A stretch of 64,000 bases of DNA. It comes from Ancylobacter tetraedralis. Its GTDB lineage: Bacteria > Pseudomonadota > Alphaproteobacteria > Rhizobiales > Xanthobacteraceae. Location: contig NZ_JACICD010000003.1 in assembly GCF_014195655.1 (NCBI RefSeq), positions 434,001 to 498,000 on the forward strand, in the 5' to 3' direction. Of the stretch, positions 33,854 through 41,386 are shown in pieces. The notes beneath the pieces are model-generated. The model did not search any database. It saw only the letters and a program-made list of their open reading frames with translations, and was not told the DNA's origin. The stretch's first letter is position 1; every line of letters starts with the position of its first letter. The position numbers were made by a program, and so were the translations under genes.

Positions 33854-34458
33854 CCGCCGTCATCCGTGAGAGCCGCATCGGTCGCCGGCGCCTCCACGCC
33901 GATCTTGGCCAGGGCATCCGCGATCTGCGTATTGATTTCCGCCGCGAGCGTGCGCAGCAGCACGCGCACGCCATGCACACCTTCCTTGGCACCGGCAAGA
34001 GCGATGTCGTCCGCCTTGTTCGGCAGACGGGCGATGATGGCCTGTGCCTCGCGGCCGACATGGTCCAGCGCCTCGCCGATCTTGTCGGCGCGCAGCAGCT
34101 TGCCCGAATCGACACGCTGCTGCAGCCGGGTCTGCTCGACCTTGAGCCACTCGTTGATGCGCCGGGCTTCGTCAAAACTGTCGTTGCGCCCCGTGCCAGG
34201 TTCGGCCGGCGGCGCAGATGCGCCGCGCGCCGCCGCGACCTTGGCCGGGTTCACGAACTGCCCGCGGTGAAAGTCATAATGGGCCAGCGAGACCTTCGCG
34301 ACGCGCCCCCGCCCATCGCGCTCAACCGGGATATCGTGCTTCTCGATGAGCGACTGCACGACTTTCGAGACAGCCTGCTTCGAAATCCCATCCCGCTCGA
34401 CGATCTGAGAGATCGCCCACATGATGCGCGGCCCGCCGCTGTCAACCGGCTGCGCCAT
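33850..34458 (-). CDS. terminase small subunit-like DNA-binding protein
   Basis: This 202-residue protein has an N-terminal winged helix (MWAISQIVERDGISKQAVSK) and a helical coiled middle (RRINEWLKVEQTRLQQRV). It directly precedes the GpA gene with a 4-nt overlap, the position of Nu1. It probably recognises the packaging site. Its first codons overlap a copy of a 9-bp repeat (CTGTCAACC). Confidence 0.65.
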   Translation of the reverse strand: MAQPVDSGGPRIMWAISQIVERDGISKQAVSKVVQSLIEKHDIPVERDGRGRVAKVSLAHYDFHRGQFVNPAKVAAARGASAPPAEPGTGRNDSFDEARRINEWLKVEQTRLQQRVDSGKLLRADKIGEALDHVGREAQAIIARLPNKADDIALAGAKEGVHGVRVLLRTLAAEINTQIADALAKIGVEAPATDAALTDDGG

Positions 34459-34476
34459 CTGTCAACCCTGTCAACC
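34439..34476 (+). repeat. three CTGTCAACC repeats at the small terminase start
   Basis: CTGTCAACC occurs at 34439-34447, 34459-34467 and 34468-34476; the last two are tandem. Together with an inverted repeat GTTGCGC-GG-GCGCAAC at 34572-34587 this makes the 34.44-34.59 kb stretch a candidate terminase-binding and cos region. Confidence 0.4.
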
Positions 34477-34668
34477 CAAGCTAAACCACTGTCTCACTGA
34501 CAGAATTCCGCGCTCCGCCGGGACCGCGGGCTGTCGGAAAGGGGGTACGGTCCCTGAACCCGGGGGGTGCAGTTGCGCGGGCGCAACAGGTCGGAGGGGC
34601 GCGGAGGGGGGATGCCTTCGGGGTCACATCGCCACCTCCCGCCGTCAGGTCCGTCGCTTGAAAACGAA

Positions 34669-34698
34669 AGCGCCCGGCTGGGGGTCCAACCGGGCGCT
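34669..34698 (-). terminator. Rho-independent terminator
   Basis: AGCGCCCGG (34669-34677) pairs with CCGGGCGCT (34690-34698). On the minus strand the stem is followed by TTCGTTTTC. It ends transcription of the 34738-35466 gene before the late operon. Confidence 0.65.
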
Positions 34699-34737
34699 CT
34701 TTCGACGGGGTGAATATGCGTCAAGGTGGATCGGCTG

Positions 34738-35466
34738 TCAAACGCGCCGTTTCCGCTTTGCTTTCAATGGCTTGCCAGCCGCTGAATTATCGCTCGAAAC
34801 GGCCTCCAGCACGCGGCCGGTGCGCAGCAGCCACGGCGAATCACTGACTTTCGGCCCTTGCGGCGCCCAGCGGGTGAGGCGATCGGTGAGATCGGTGGCC
34901 AGGATGCCGAGCGCCGCGTGCCATACGGCATAGACCGCACGGGCATGCATCATCTCGGCAAAGGTGAGGCCCGGCGCGATCTCGCCATCGCGCGACGGGC
35001 GGCCGCGCCGGCGGGCGACATCGGCATAACAGTCCGGCCGCGTGGAGGAACGGGCGTGCAGCAGCAGATGCACCGATATGGTGATCTTGCGGGCCAGCGT
35101 CACCATGCCATCCGCCCCGGTGATGCGCGCCCGCTCGCCGGGGAACTCCTCCACCCTGCCGCCCTCGCCCTCGATCATCGCCCGGTCCAGCACCATGGTC
35201 GTGCCCGTGTCGGCATCGATCGCCGCGAAGGCCGCATCGAGCGCCATGACGGCGTCATGCACCATGGCCGCGTCGTCGCAATCACCCGGCAGAAGCTCGT
35301 AGGGCGACACCCGCACCACGGCGCCGAGCACCGAGGCCCGATCGACCGCACCCCAGCTGGAGGCCAGATCGCCCGGCCCGGTCCACCCCATCCCCGCAAC
35401 CTTGTCGGCTTCCATGTCACGGTAAGCCCAGACCAGCAGATCCTCGATATCGATCGCTTGTTTCAC
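34738..35466 (-). CDS. conserved hypothetical phage protein
   Basis: This 242-residue protein starts at a GTG (MKQAIDIEDLLVWAYRDME) after AAGGGGCGAGG. An ATG further upstream would run through the iteron array and is rejected. It has acidic motifs (LPGDCDDAAMVHDAV), a helical middle and a basic C-terminus (KPLKAKRKRRV). It lies between the iterons and the late operon. Function unknown. Confidence 0.65.
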   Translation of the reverse strand: MKQAIDIEDLLVWAYRDMEADKVAGMGWTGPGDLASSWGAVDRASVLGAVVRVSPYELLPGDCDDAAMVHDAVMALDAAFAAIDADTGTTMVLDRAMIEGEGGRVEEFPGERARITGADGMVTLARKITISVHLLLHARSSTRPDCYADVARRRGRPSRDGEIAPGLTFAEMMHARAVYAVWHAALGILATDLTDRLTRWAPQGPKVSDSPWLLRTGRVLEAVSSDNSAAGKPLKAKRKRRV

Positions 35467-35480
35467 GCCTCGCCCCTTCT

Positions 35481-35763
35481 GTCCCACCTGTCCCACCTTT
35501 ATTTTCAAGAAAACAAAGGTGGGACAGGCATAACGCCTTGCCAATGCTGGCATTGTCCCACCTGTCCCACCTGTCCCACCTCAAATCGACCTTTGAGCCG
35601 CGAGAGCGGTGGCGTCGGCGTGATCCACATTCCAACCCCGTGGCTTTCGCGCGCGCGTGATCGCGTACATACGCGCGGCAAGGTGGGACAGGTGGGACAA
35701 AACCTTGAAGATGAACCCGTTTTCGCGTCCCACCTTGCAAATCCGCTGCGCGCGAGGTGGGAC
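35481..35763. repeat. iteron array GTCCCACCT, candidate replication origin
   Basis: The 9-mer GTCCCACCT occurs six times directly (35481, 35490, 35555, 35564, 35573, 35727) and four times inverted (35517, 35681, 35690, 35755), including head-to-tail runs of two and three. It fills most of the gap between the helicase gene and the 34738-35466 gene and has no supportable ORF. Such arrays bind replication initiators. Confidence 0.65.
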
Positions 35764-35809
35764 AGGGTGGACGCTGCCGGGGGATCTACCCCAACAAGAC
35801 CGGTCTCTC

Positions 35810-37363
35810 TCACGCATCGGTTTCGCCCCAATCCACGGGCTGGCCGAGTTCAGTGACGAAAGCCTCTCGGCACGCATCGAGTTCGGGCAGCACGTAGCAC
35901 CATGTGCGTTTGAAAACGCCGGCGGCCACCTCCCAGGTCAGCCGCGTGCGCTTGATGCCCGGCACCAGCTTGCGCAGCTTCATGCCGACCGCCGTCGCCT
36001 CCGCCTTGCGGCGGATACCTATCTTCTCGGAGGCGTCGAGATAGTCGGAAAACATCACATCGGCCGATATCTCAGTGAGCCAGTATTCGCCGGTGCGCGT
36101 GGTCGTGCCGGTGGTCAGCCGCTCGAACCACCACGATTCGACGCTGTCGAGCGAGCGCAGTTTCTGTTCGAGCAGGCCTTCCGTGCGCGGGATCTTGCGC
36201 AGATCGACGGTCGAGAGGTCGAAATGCAGCAGGTCGTGCAGCAGCGCCTCGCGCCCGCCATTATCGAGCTCCTCGTCCATTTCGCGGAAATAGTCGGTGT
36301 TCTGGGCGCATCGCGGGTGCACGTCCAGCACACAGAATCGCCGCTCGTCCTTGCCGGCCGGCACCACCCAATCCTCATTCGAGGTCATGAGCAGGCGCAC
36401 GAAATTGTCGATGCGGATGGGATCGATGCCCTTGGCCTCGATCATCTGGAATTTCGAGGTGACAAGCCCCTTGAGCCGGCCTTCCGCCGCCTTGTCGCCC
36501 GCCCACACCGCTTCTTCCGCCTGAAGGAAGATACAGGACGCCATGTGCGCGTTGAACTGCCCCGTCACGTAGCGCGGGTCGTCGACGGCGAAGTAATGGG
36601 CGGAGATCAGCCCGCCGATCACCTCGCCGATCTTGGTCTTGCCCGTGCCCATCTTGCCGCGCATCACCAGCGCGGTGCCGATCCGCTCGCGCGGGCGCTG
36701 CATCATGTGGGCAAACCAGCCGAACACCCACTTAAACAAATCGAGGTCGCCCCCGCAGACATTGTTCAGCAGATGGTCCCGAAAAATCGCGTAGGAGCCG
36801 CCCTTTCGCGGCGCCACGGTGAAGCCGCGCCAGAGGTTGAGATAACCCTCGGTCGGCTCGGCATCGCTCCCCGGCTTGAACTCGATACCCTTGTACTGCC
36901 GGCGCTCGCGGCTGGTCAGCCAGCGGTTCGCCCACGTCATCACCTTGAGGTCGCCAGCGGAGTTGACGGTCTCGGTGTATCGATTCGCGAACCATGCCTT
37001 GAATGCGTCGATGGAGATGATGCGTAGCCGATCCTCGATCGGACCATCGGCCTGCTCATGCACGATGACGGCCTTCGAGCCCATGAGCACCAGAGCCCAT
37101 TCCTCGTTCATCCGCTCCAGCGAATAGCCCATAGTGCGACCGCGCGGCGGCTCGCCATCATCATCAGGCGCCGGCGCCTCGGCCTTCTTCCGGCGCTTGG
37201 GCTTAGGCGGCGCTGGCGGAGTTGTGGGTGGCGGCTCATCGGGACCTGCCTGTCCCGCCGGGACAGTCCCGCCTGTCCCGATCGCCGGGGCGTCTGCCCC
37301 CTCCGGGAACACGGCCGCAAGGATGGCGTCGTCCGGATCGATCGTGGGAATATCGTCCGTCAC
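35810..37363 (-). CDS. phage primase-helicase, SF3/VirE-type helicase subunit
   Basis: This 517-residue protein has a disordered Pro/Lys-rich N-terminus (KPKRRKKAEAPAP). An ATPase domain follows with Walker A GKMGTGKT (236-243), CIFLQAEEAVW as Walker B, and the sensor region LLMTSNEDWVVPAGKDERRF. The GTG start (37363) overlaps the primase stop by 4 nt. The pair unwinds and primes phage DNA, and the iterons just downstream are a likely target. Confidence 0.85.
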   Translation of the reverse strand: MTDDIPTIDPDDAILAAVFPEGADAPAIGTGGTVPAGQAGPDEPPPTTPPAPPKPKRRKKAEAPAPDDDGEPPRGRTMGYSLERMNEEWALVLMGSKAVIVHEQADGPIEDRLRIISIDAFKAWFANRYTETVNSAGDLKVMTWANRWLTSRERRQYKGIEFKPGSDAEPTEGYLNLWRGFTVAPRKGGSYAIFRDHLLNNVCGGDLDLFKWVFGWFAHMMQRPRERIGTALVMRGKMGTGKTKIGEVIGGLISAHYFAVDDPRYVTGQFNAHMASCIFLQAEEAVWAGDKAAEGRLKGLVTSKFQMIEAKGIDPIRIDNFVRLLMTSNEDWVVPAGKDERRFCVLDVHPRCAQNTDYFREMDEELDNGGREALLHDLLHFDLSTVDLRKIPRTEGLLEQKLRSLDSVESWWFERLTTGTTTRTGEYWLTEISADVMFSDYLDASEKIGIRRKAEATAVGMKLRKLVPGIKRTRLTWEVAAGVFKRTWCYVLPELDACREAFVTELGQPVDWGETDA

Positions 37364-38544
37364 GCCGCGCACTCCCCGCCTTGCAGCATGGAATTGAAAT
37401 CGCGGCCCGGCTCCGGCCAGGCCGTCAGGATGCGCCGCCCCGCGCACGCGTGGCGGGCTTCGGCCCGCTGCATGGCGAGGCGCGTGGTGAAGGGGTCGCT
37501 GTCGCCGTCGCCGAGCAGGCGCAGGTCGAAGACGCTGTTGGGGATCGTCACCGCCTTGCTGGCCAGGTCCGGCTCCGCGCCCGGCACCAGCAGGGTGCGC
37601 CCGGCCGCATCCTTGGCGATGGGATGGCGCACGCGGCAGCCCGCCGCCGCCTTGCCCGCCAGATTGCCCAGGTCGCCCGCCGCCCAGAAGGCGATGCCGT
37701 CCAGCGGGCGCCCCTTGCGCACCATGGCGGCATAGATGGACAGCACCGTCTCGATGCCCTCGCCAATGATCAGGCAGGTGGGCGAGGCGCAGCGCAGCAG
37801 CTCGATCTGCCCGCCCTGCTTGCTGCCGCGCATCTTCTTGGCCTGCAGCACCTCGCCGGTCTCGGGGTGGGTGATCACCGCCTTGCCCTTGGGCTGGTCG
37901 AGATCGAGCCAGGTGATGTGCAGGCCGAGGAAATGCCCGGTTGGTGCCGTGATCGCCGCGATCATGGCCGGCCCGCGATGGATGGCGCGCCACACATCGC
38001 GCCCGCGCTCGTCGCGCCCCTCATGCACCATGTAGGGGTGATCGGGGCGGAAGCGCAGCCGCGCGCCGGGCGGCACCCGGCACCCTCGGCGCAGCAGATA
38101 TTGCTCCGCCGGCGAGCCCGCCACCGGCCGCGCCTCCTGCCACCAACCATAGAGCCTGTCGCGCTCGCGGTTGCGAAAGCCCGCCTGCGCCACCTCCTGC
38201 TGCGCCTGCTTTTCCGCCCGCTCGGCCGCGCGCCGCGCCTCCTCCGCGTCATCGACCTCGCGCGGCCCGCCAAGCCATTCCACGGCCTCGCGAAAGCTCT
38301 TGTGCTCGTACTCCTCCACCAGCCGGATCACGTCGCCGCCCTTGCAGCAATGGGCGCACACCCAGCCATCGGACCAGCATTCGAAGCTGGTAGAATCCTT
38401 GGCGTGCGGGTCCTTGGAGTGCAGCGGACACGGGCCAACCATGCGCCCAGTCTTGGTGCCCCGCCGCAGGCTCACCCATTTGCCAGCCACCTCCGGCACC
38501 GGGTTGCGCCGGCGCAGATCTTCGAGAGCGGCGGGGGTGATCAT
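37360..38544 (-). CDS. phage DNA primase with CHC2 zinc finger and Toprim domain
   Basis: This 394-residue protein has an N-terminal zinc finger (C39PLH42, C63AHC66 within WVCAHCCKGGDVIRL). A central helical linker (100-135) leads to a C-terminal Toprim domain with GEGIET at 261-266 and the acidic PGAEPD region. It makes primers for phage replication together with the overlapping helicase. Its promoter region contains the HigA-type operators. Confidence 0.85.
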   Translation of the reverse strand: MITPAALEDLRRRNPVPEVAGKWVSLRRGTKTGRMVGPCPLHSKDPHAKDSTSFECWSDGWVCAHCCKGGDVIRLVEEYEHKSFREAVEWLGGPREVDDAEEARRAAERAEKQAQQEVAQAGFRNRERDRLYGWWQEARPVAGSPAEQYLLRRGCRVPPGARLRFRPDHPYMVHEGRDERGRDVWRAIHRGPAMIAAITAPTGHFLGLHITWLDLDQPKGKAVITHPETGEVLQAKKMRGSKQGGQIELLRCASPTCLIIGEGIETVLSIYAAMVRKGRPLDGIAFWAAGDLGNLAGKAAAGCRVRHPIAKDAAGRTLLVPGAEPDLASKAVTIPNSVFDLRLLGDGDSDPFTTRLAMQRAEARHACAGRRILTAWPEPGRDFNSMLQGGECAA

Positions 38545-38562
38545 TCCGGAACCTCCAAAAAC

Positions 38563-38612
38563 GTATCTTGAGATGATACTTTTCTCTTGCTCTTCGTATC
38601 ATAACAAGATAC
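38563..38612 (+). promoter_or_regulatory. paired operators GTATC-N7-GATAC between primase and higBA
   Basis: Two 17-bp sites (38563-38579 and 38596-38612) each read GTATC-N7-GATAC, with centres 33 bp apart. They are embedded in a larger perfect inverted repeat, AAAAACGTATCTTG at 38557-38570 with its complement at 38605-38618. They should bind the HigA antitoxin and could also control the divergent primase gene. Confidence 0.7.
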
Positions 38613-38642
38613 GTTTTTATCATCGAAAGCGGCGAGGCAGCG

Positions 38643-38924
38643 ATGATCGTGAACTTCAAAAACAAGCTGGCGGAAACGGTGTGGACCGGCACCGTCGGCA
38701 AGGGGTTCCCGGCCGATCTCGTCCGCACTGCCCAACGCAAGCTGGCCATGCTCAACGCCGCCGTCACACTCGACGCGCTGCGCGTGCCGCCCGCCAACCG
38801 GCTCGAAGCGCTGAAGGGCGACCGCGCCGGCCAGCACTCCATCCGCGTGAACGATCAGTTCCGCATCTGCTTCGTCTGGCGCGATGGCAGCGCCGCCGAT
38901 GTCGAAATCGTCGACTACCACTGA
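38643..38924 (+). CDS. higB: HigB-type toxin (RelE/ParE superfamily)
   Basis: This 93-residue protein has the HigB pattern: VPPANRLEALKGDRAGQHSIRV, NDQFRICFVW and a terminal VEIVDYH. HigB toxins cleave mRNA at the ribosome. It precedes its antitoxin by 12 nt, the typical inverted order of the higBA family. Inside a prophage it may stabilise lysogeny or defend against other phages. Confidence 0.85.
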   Translation: MIVNFKNKLAETVWTGTVGKGFPADLVRTAQRKLAMLNAAVTLDALRVPPANRLEALKGDRAGQHSIRVNDQFRICFVWRDGSAADVEIVDYH

Positions 38925-38936
38925 GGAGAGACAATC

Positions 38937-39233
38937 ATGATTGGCCCCCACCCCCCCATCCATCCCGGGGAGATCCTGCGGGAAGAGTTTCTCACCCCCC
39001 TCGCCCTCAAGCCCTACACCGTGGCGAAGGCGCTCGGCGTGCCGCGCACCCGCATCGAGCGGCTGATGCGCGAGGAAACACCCGTCACCGCCGACACGGC
39101 GCTGCGGCTCGGCCGTTTTCTCGGTACCGGCGCGGAATTCTGGATGAACCTGCAGTCGAGCTTCGACCTCGCCACGGCCGAAGGCGCGCGTCCGGAGATC
39201 GCAGAGATCAAGCCGCACCAGGTCGCGGCGTGA
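38937..39233 (+). CDS. higA: HigA-type antitoxin (XRE HTH)
   Basis: This 98-residue protein contains HPGEILREEFLTPLALKPYT, the HTH VAKALGVPRTRIERLM and LGRFLGTGAEFWMNLQ, all typical of HigA. It neutralises HigB and represses the pair, most likely through the GTATC-N7-GATAC operators upstream. It ends 38 bp from the convergent methyltransferase gene. Confidence 0.85.
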   Translation: MIGPHPPIHPGEILREEFLTPLALKPYTVAKALGVPRTRIERLMREETPVTADTALRLGRFLGTGAEFWMNLQSSFDLATAEGARPEIAEIKPHQVAA

Positions 39234-39271
39234 ATGCCCGGCCCCCGGAATAAAAGTCACGTGCCCGCGCA

Positions 39272-41386
39272 TCACTCCGCTGCCTCCTGAAACAGGGGCA
39301 TCGCGAGCGGGGCCTTGCGACTGGCGGGGCGCAGGACCTCGCGCGGGCGATAGTTCGCGCGCACCAATGCCTCGGCCTCGGCAGGGCACACCGAGTTGCC
39401 GCACATGCGGCCCTGCTGCTCCAGCGTGAAATGCACCGTCGAACCATCCTCGAGGATGCCGCGATCGATGATGTAGTCAGGCCGGAAACCCTGCGCATTG
39501 AACCGCTCGCGCGGGGTGAGCATGCGCATTCCGATGTCGACCAGCACAGCCGCATGTCCGTCCACATCCAGGGTGACGAACTCCCCGTCACCCCAGCACC
39601 CGTGGGAGCGCAGGAACTCCGCCACCTCGCGCGCACGGGGTTCGTGCTCACGCCCGAAAGGCGGCGCGCAAGCGAGAACATCCACTAGGCCGAACCGGGG
39701 CTTCTCGGTCTCGGTGCGGCTGGGCTGGTCGACGGGCGCGCCGTCATCGTCGGTGCCGTAATAGACCGTCATCAACGGCAGAGAGATCACCGCGCTGTGC
39801 TGACCGCCGGCGCTTTGCGTGCGCACCGGCGCGTCGACCGAGGCGTCCCTTCGGTCGCTGCCGCGCAAGGTCAACATGCTTGCGGCGACCACACCGTGCT
39901 GGGAACCCGCGCCTAGAATGGTATTGGTCGGCTGCTCGACTCGGTGAGCCGGCGAGCCCGGATGCGAACCGGCCGTGTGCTGGGCAATGAAAACCGCCGC
40001 AAGGCCGGCTTCGTTCCCGGTCGGCACTGGCGTCGGATGAGGCCGATCAACTGACAGGGATCGCGGCTCCTGCCCATCGCGCTCACCATAGCGCGGGACC
40101 AACATGGGCACCGCCACGCACAGGTCCGGCTTGCCGGTCTGGGTCAACACAGGCGCGTCGCCGGGCTGCGGCTCGCTCTGTGCGGCTCGGCCACCACAGC
40201 CGACGAGGACGGCAGACACCAGACCAAGGGGCGCTGCGCCACCACCATGCGTTGCGGAGGCATGCGCGGTGACGGTATGCAGCGGTTCATCGATCTTGTG
40301 CCCGGTAGAGCCAGAATTGAACTTCGTCACATAGGGCATGATGACGCCGTTCTGGTCTTTCTCGGAGGCGCAGACCGTATGGAGCGGCGCCGTTGACGGC
40401 CGCGTGCCGCCGCCCTGCTGCGCATAGGTGACAATGGGCACCGCCACGGCATCGTCCCGCGTCAGGGTGAGCGATGTCACGGGGAGCCCGAGCGCGCGGT
40501 CCCGCGGCTCTCCCCGCGCGGTGTGGTTTACCTTGACGAGGAAGGGGCGCGGGTTGTCGAGCACATGCCGTTTCGTGCCGACGGCCAGTCGTGCCCGCGT
40601 ATTGAACACCAGCGGACGCTTCGCCCGCACGCCGAATTTGCGCTTGATCTCCTCCGCCGTGTCGAAGATCGAGGGGCCCGGCAGCGAGAAGTCGATCACA
40701 TGGCTGGCCGCCGTCCGCCACGGCTGCAGCTCGCCGCGCGCAATGCGCCCGGCATCCGCGGGATCGCTGGGGTTGCCGAAGGCCGGCTCGGGCCACACGA
40801 TCGGCTCGCCGTCGCGACGGATCACCATGTAGAGCCGCTTGCGGATGGTCGGCGCGCCCGCCTTCCAGGCGCGGCGCTCGCGCCATTCGATGGCGGGATA
40901 GCCAAGATCGCGCCACGCCTGCACGAACTGCTTGAAGATGGCGCCCTTCTGAAGCGGGCAGCGCTTGCCGTCCTGCGTGAGCGGGCCCCAATGGGCGAAC
41001 TCCTCGACATTCTCGAGGACGATGACGCGCGGGCGCTGCCATTTGGGCAGGGCCTTGACCCAACCGACAATCGCCCAGGCAAGGCCGCGCGTGCTGTCCG
41101 CCCCGCGCCGCGGCGGGCCGCCCTTGGCCTTGGAATGGTCGGTGCAGTCCGGGCTCATCCACAACAGGCCGATCGGCTGCCCGGCGCACATGCTCACGGA
41201 ATCGACCACCAGCACATCCTGCACCAGGTGCCGCGTGCCGGGGTGGTTGATGCGGTGCATGGCGAGGGCCATGCGATCGTGGTTGACCGCGATGTCCGGA
41301 TCGCGCCCGAGCGCCGCGCGGATGCCTTCCGACGCGCCGCCACCGCCCGCGAAACTGTCGATAACGAGTTCGAGCATCGGGCCCAT
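39272..41386 (-). CDS. phage C5-cytosine DNA methyltransferase with repeated target-recognition region
   Basis: This 704-residue protein has motif I IDSFAGGGGASEG (9-21) and catalytic motif IV MSPDCTDHS with Cys81 (Asp replaces the usual second Pro). It also has motif VI ENVEEF, motif VIII RKRLYMV and terminal motif X CGNSVCPAEA. Between VIII and IX lies a long stretch of about seven degenerate repeats of the form VDxPxxTxxxxxxxGxV. The ATG overlaps the upstream stop (TGATG). It probably protects phage DNA from restriction. Confidence 0.85.
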   Translation of the reverse strand: MGPMLELVIDSFAGGGGASEGIRAALGRDPDIAVNHDRMALAMHRINHPGTRHLVQDVLVVDSVSMCAGQPIGLLWMSPDCTDHSKAKGGPPRRGADSTRGLAWAIVGWVKALPKWQRPRVIVLENVEEFAHWGPLTQDGKRCPLQKGAIFKQFVQAWRDLGYPAIEWRERRAWKAGAPTIRKRLYMVIRRDGEPIVWPEPAFGNPSDPADAGRIARGELQPWRTAASHVIDFSLPGPSIFDTAEEIKRKFGVRAKRPLVFNTRARLAVGTKRHVLDNPRPFLVKVNHTARGEPRDRALGLPVTSLTLTRDDAVAVPIVTYAQQGGGTRPSTAPLHTVCASEKDQNGVIMPYVTKFNSGSTGHKIDEPLHTVTAHASATHGGGAAPLGLVSAVLVGCGGRAAQSEPQPGDAPVLTQTGKPDLCVAVPMLVPRYGERDGQEPRSLSVDRPHPTPVPTGNEAGLAAVFIAQHTAGSHPGSPAHRVEQPTNTILGAGSQHGVVAASMLTLRGSDRRDASVDAPVRTQSAGGQHSAVISLPLMTVYYGTDDDGAPVDQPSRTETEKPRFGLVDVLACAPPFGREHEPRAREVAEFLRSHGCWGDGEFVTLDVDGHAAVLVDIGMRMLTPRERFNAQGFRPDYIIDRGILEDGSTVHFTLEQQGRMCGNSVCPAEAEALVRANYRPREVLRPASRKAPLAMPLFQEAAE

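Noticed and set aside
35481-35763. Possible CRISPR array
   Set aside because: Repeats are only 9 bp, occur in both orientations and often abut without spacers; there are no cas genes.
35505-35831. Leftward ORFs with VGQVGQ and CPTCPT repeats
   Set aside because: The repeats are simply translations of the 9-bp iterons in various frames, with no ribosome binding site.
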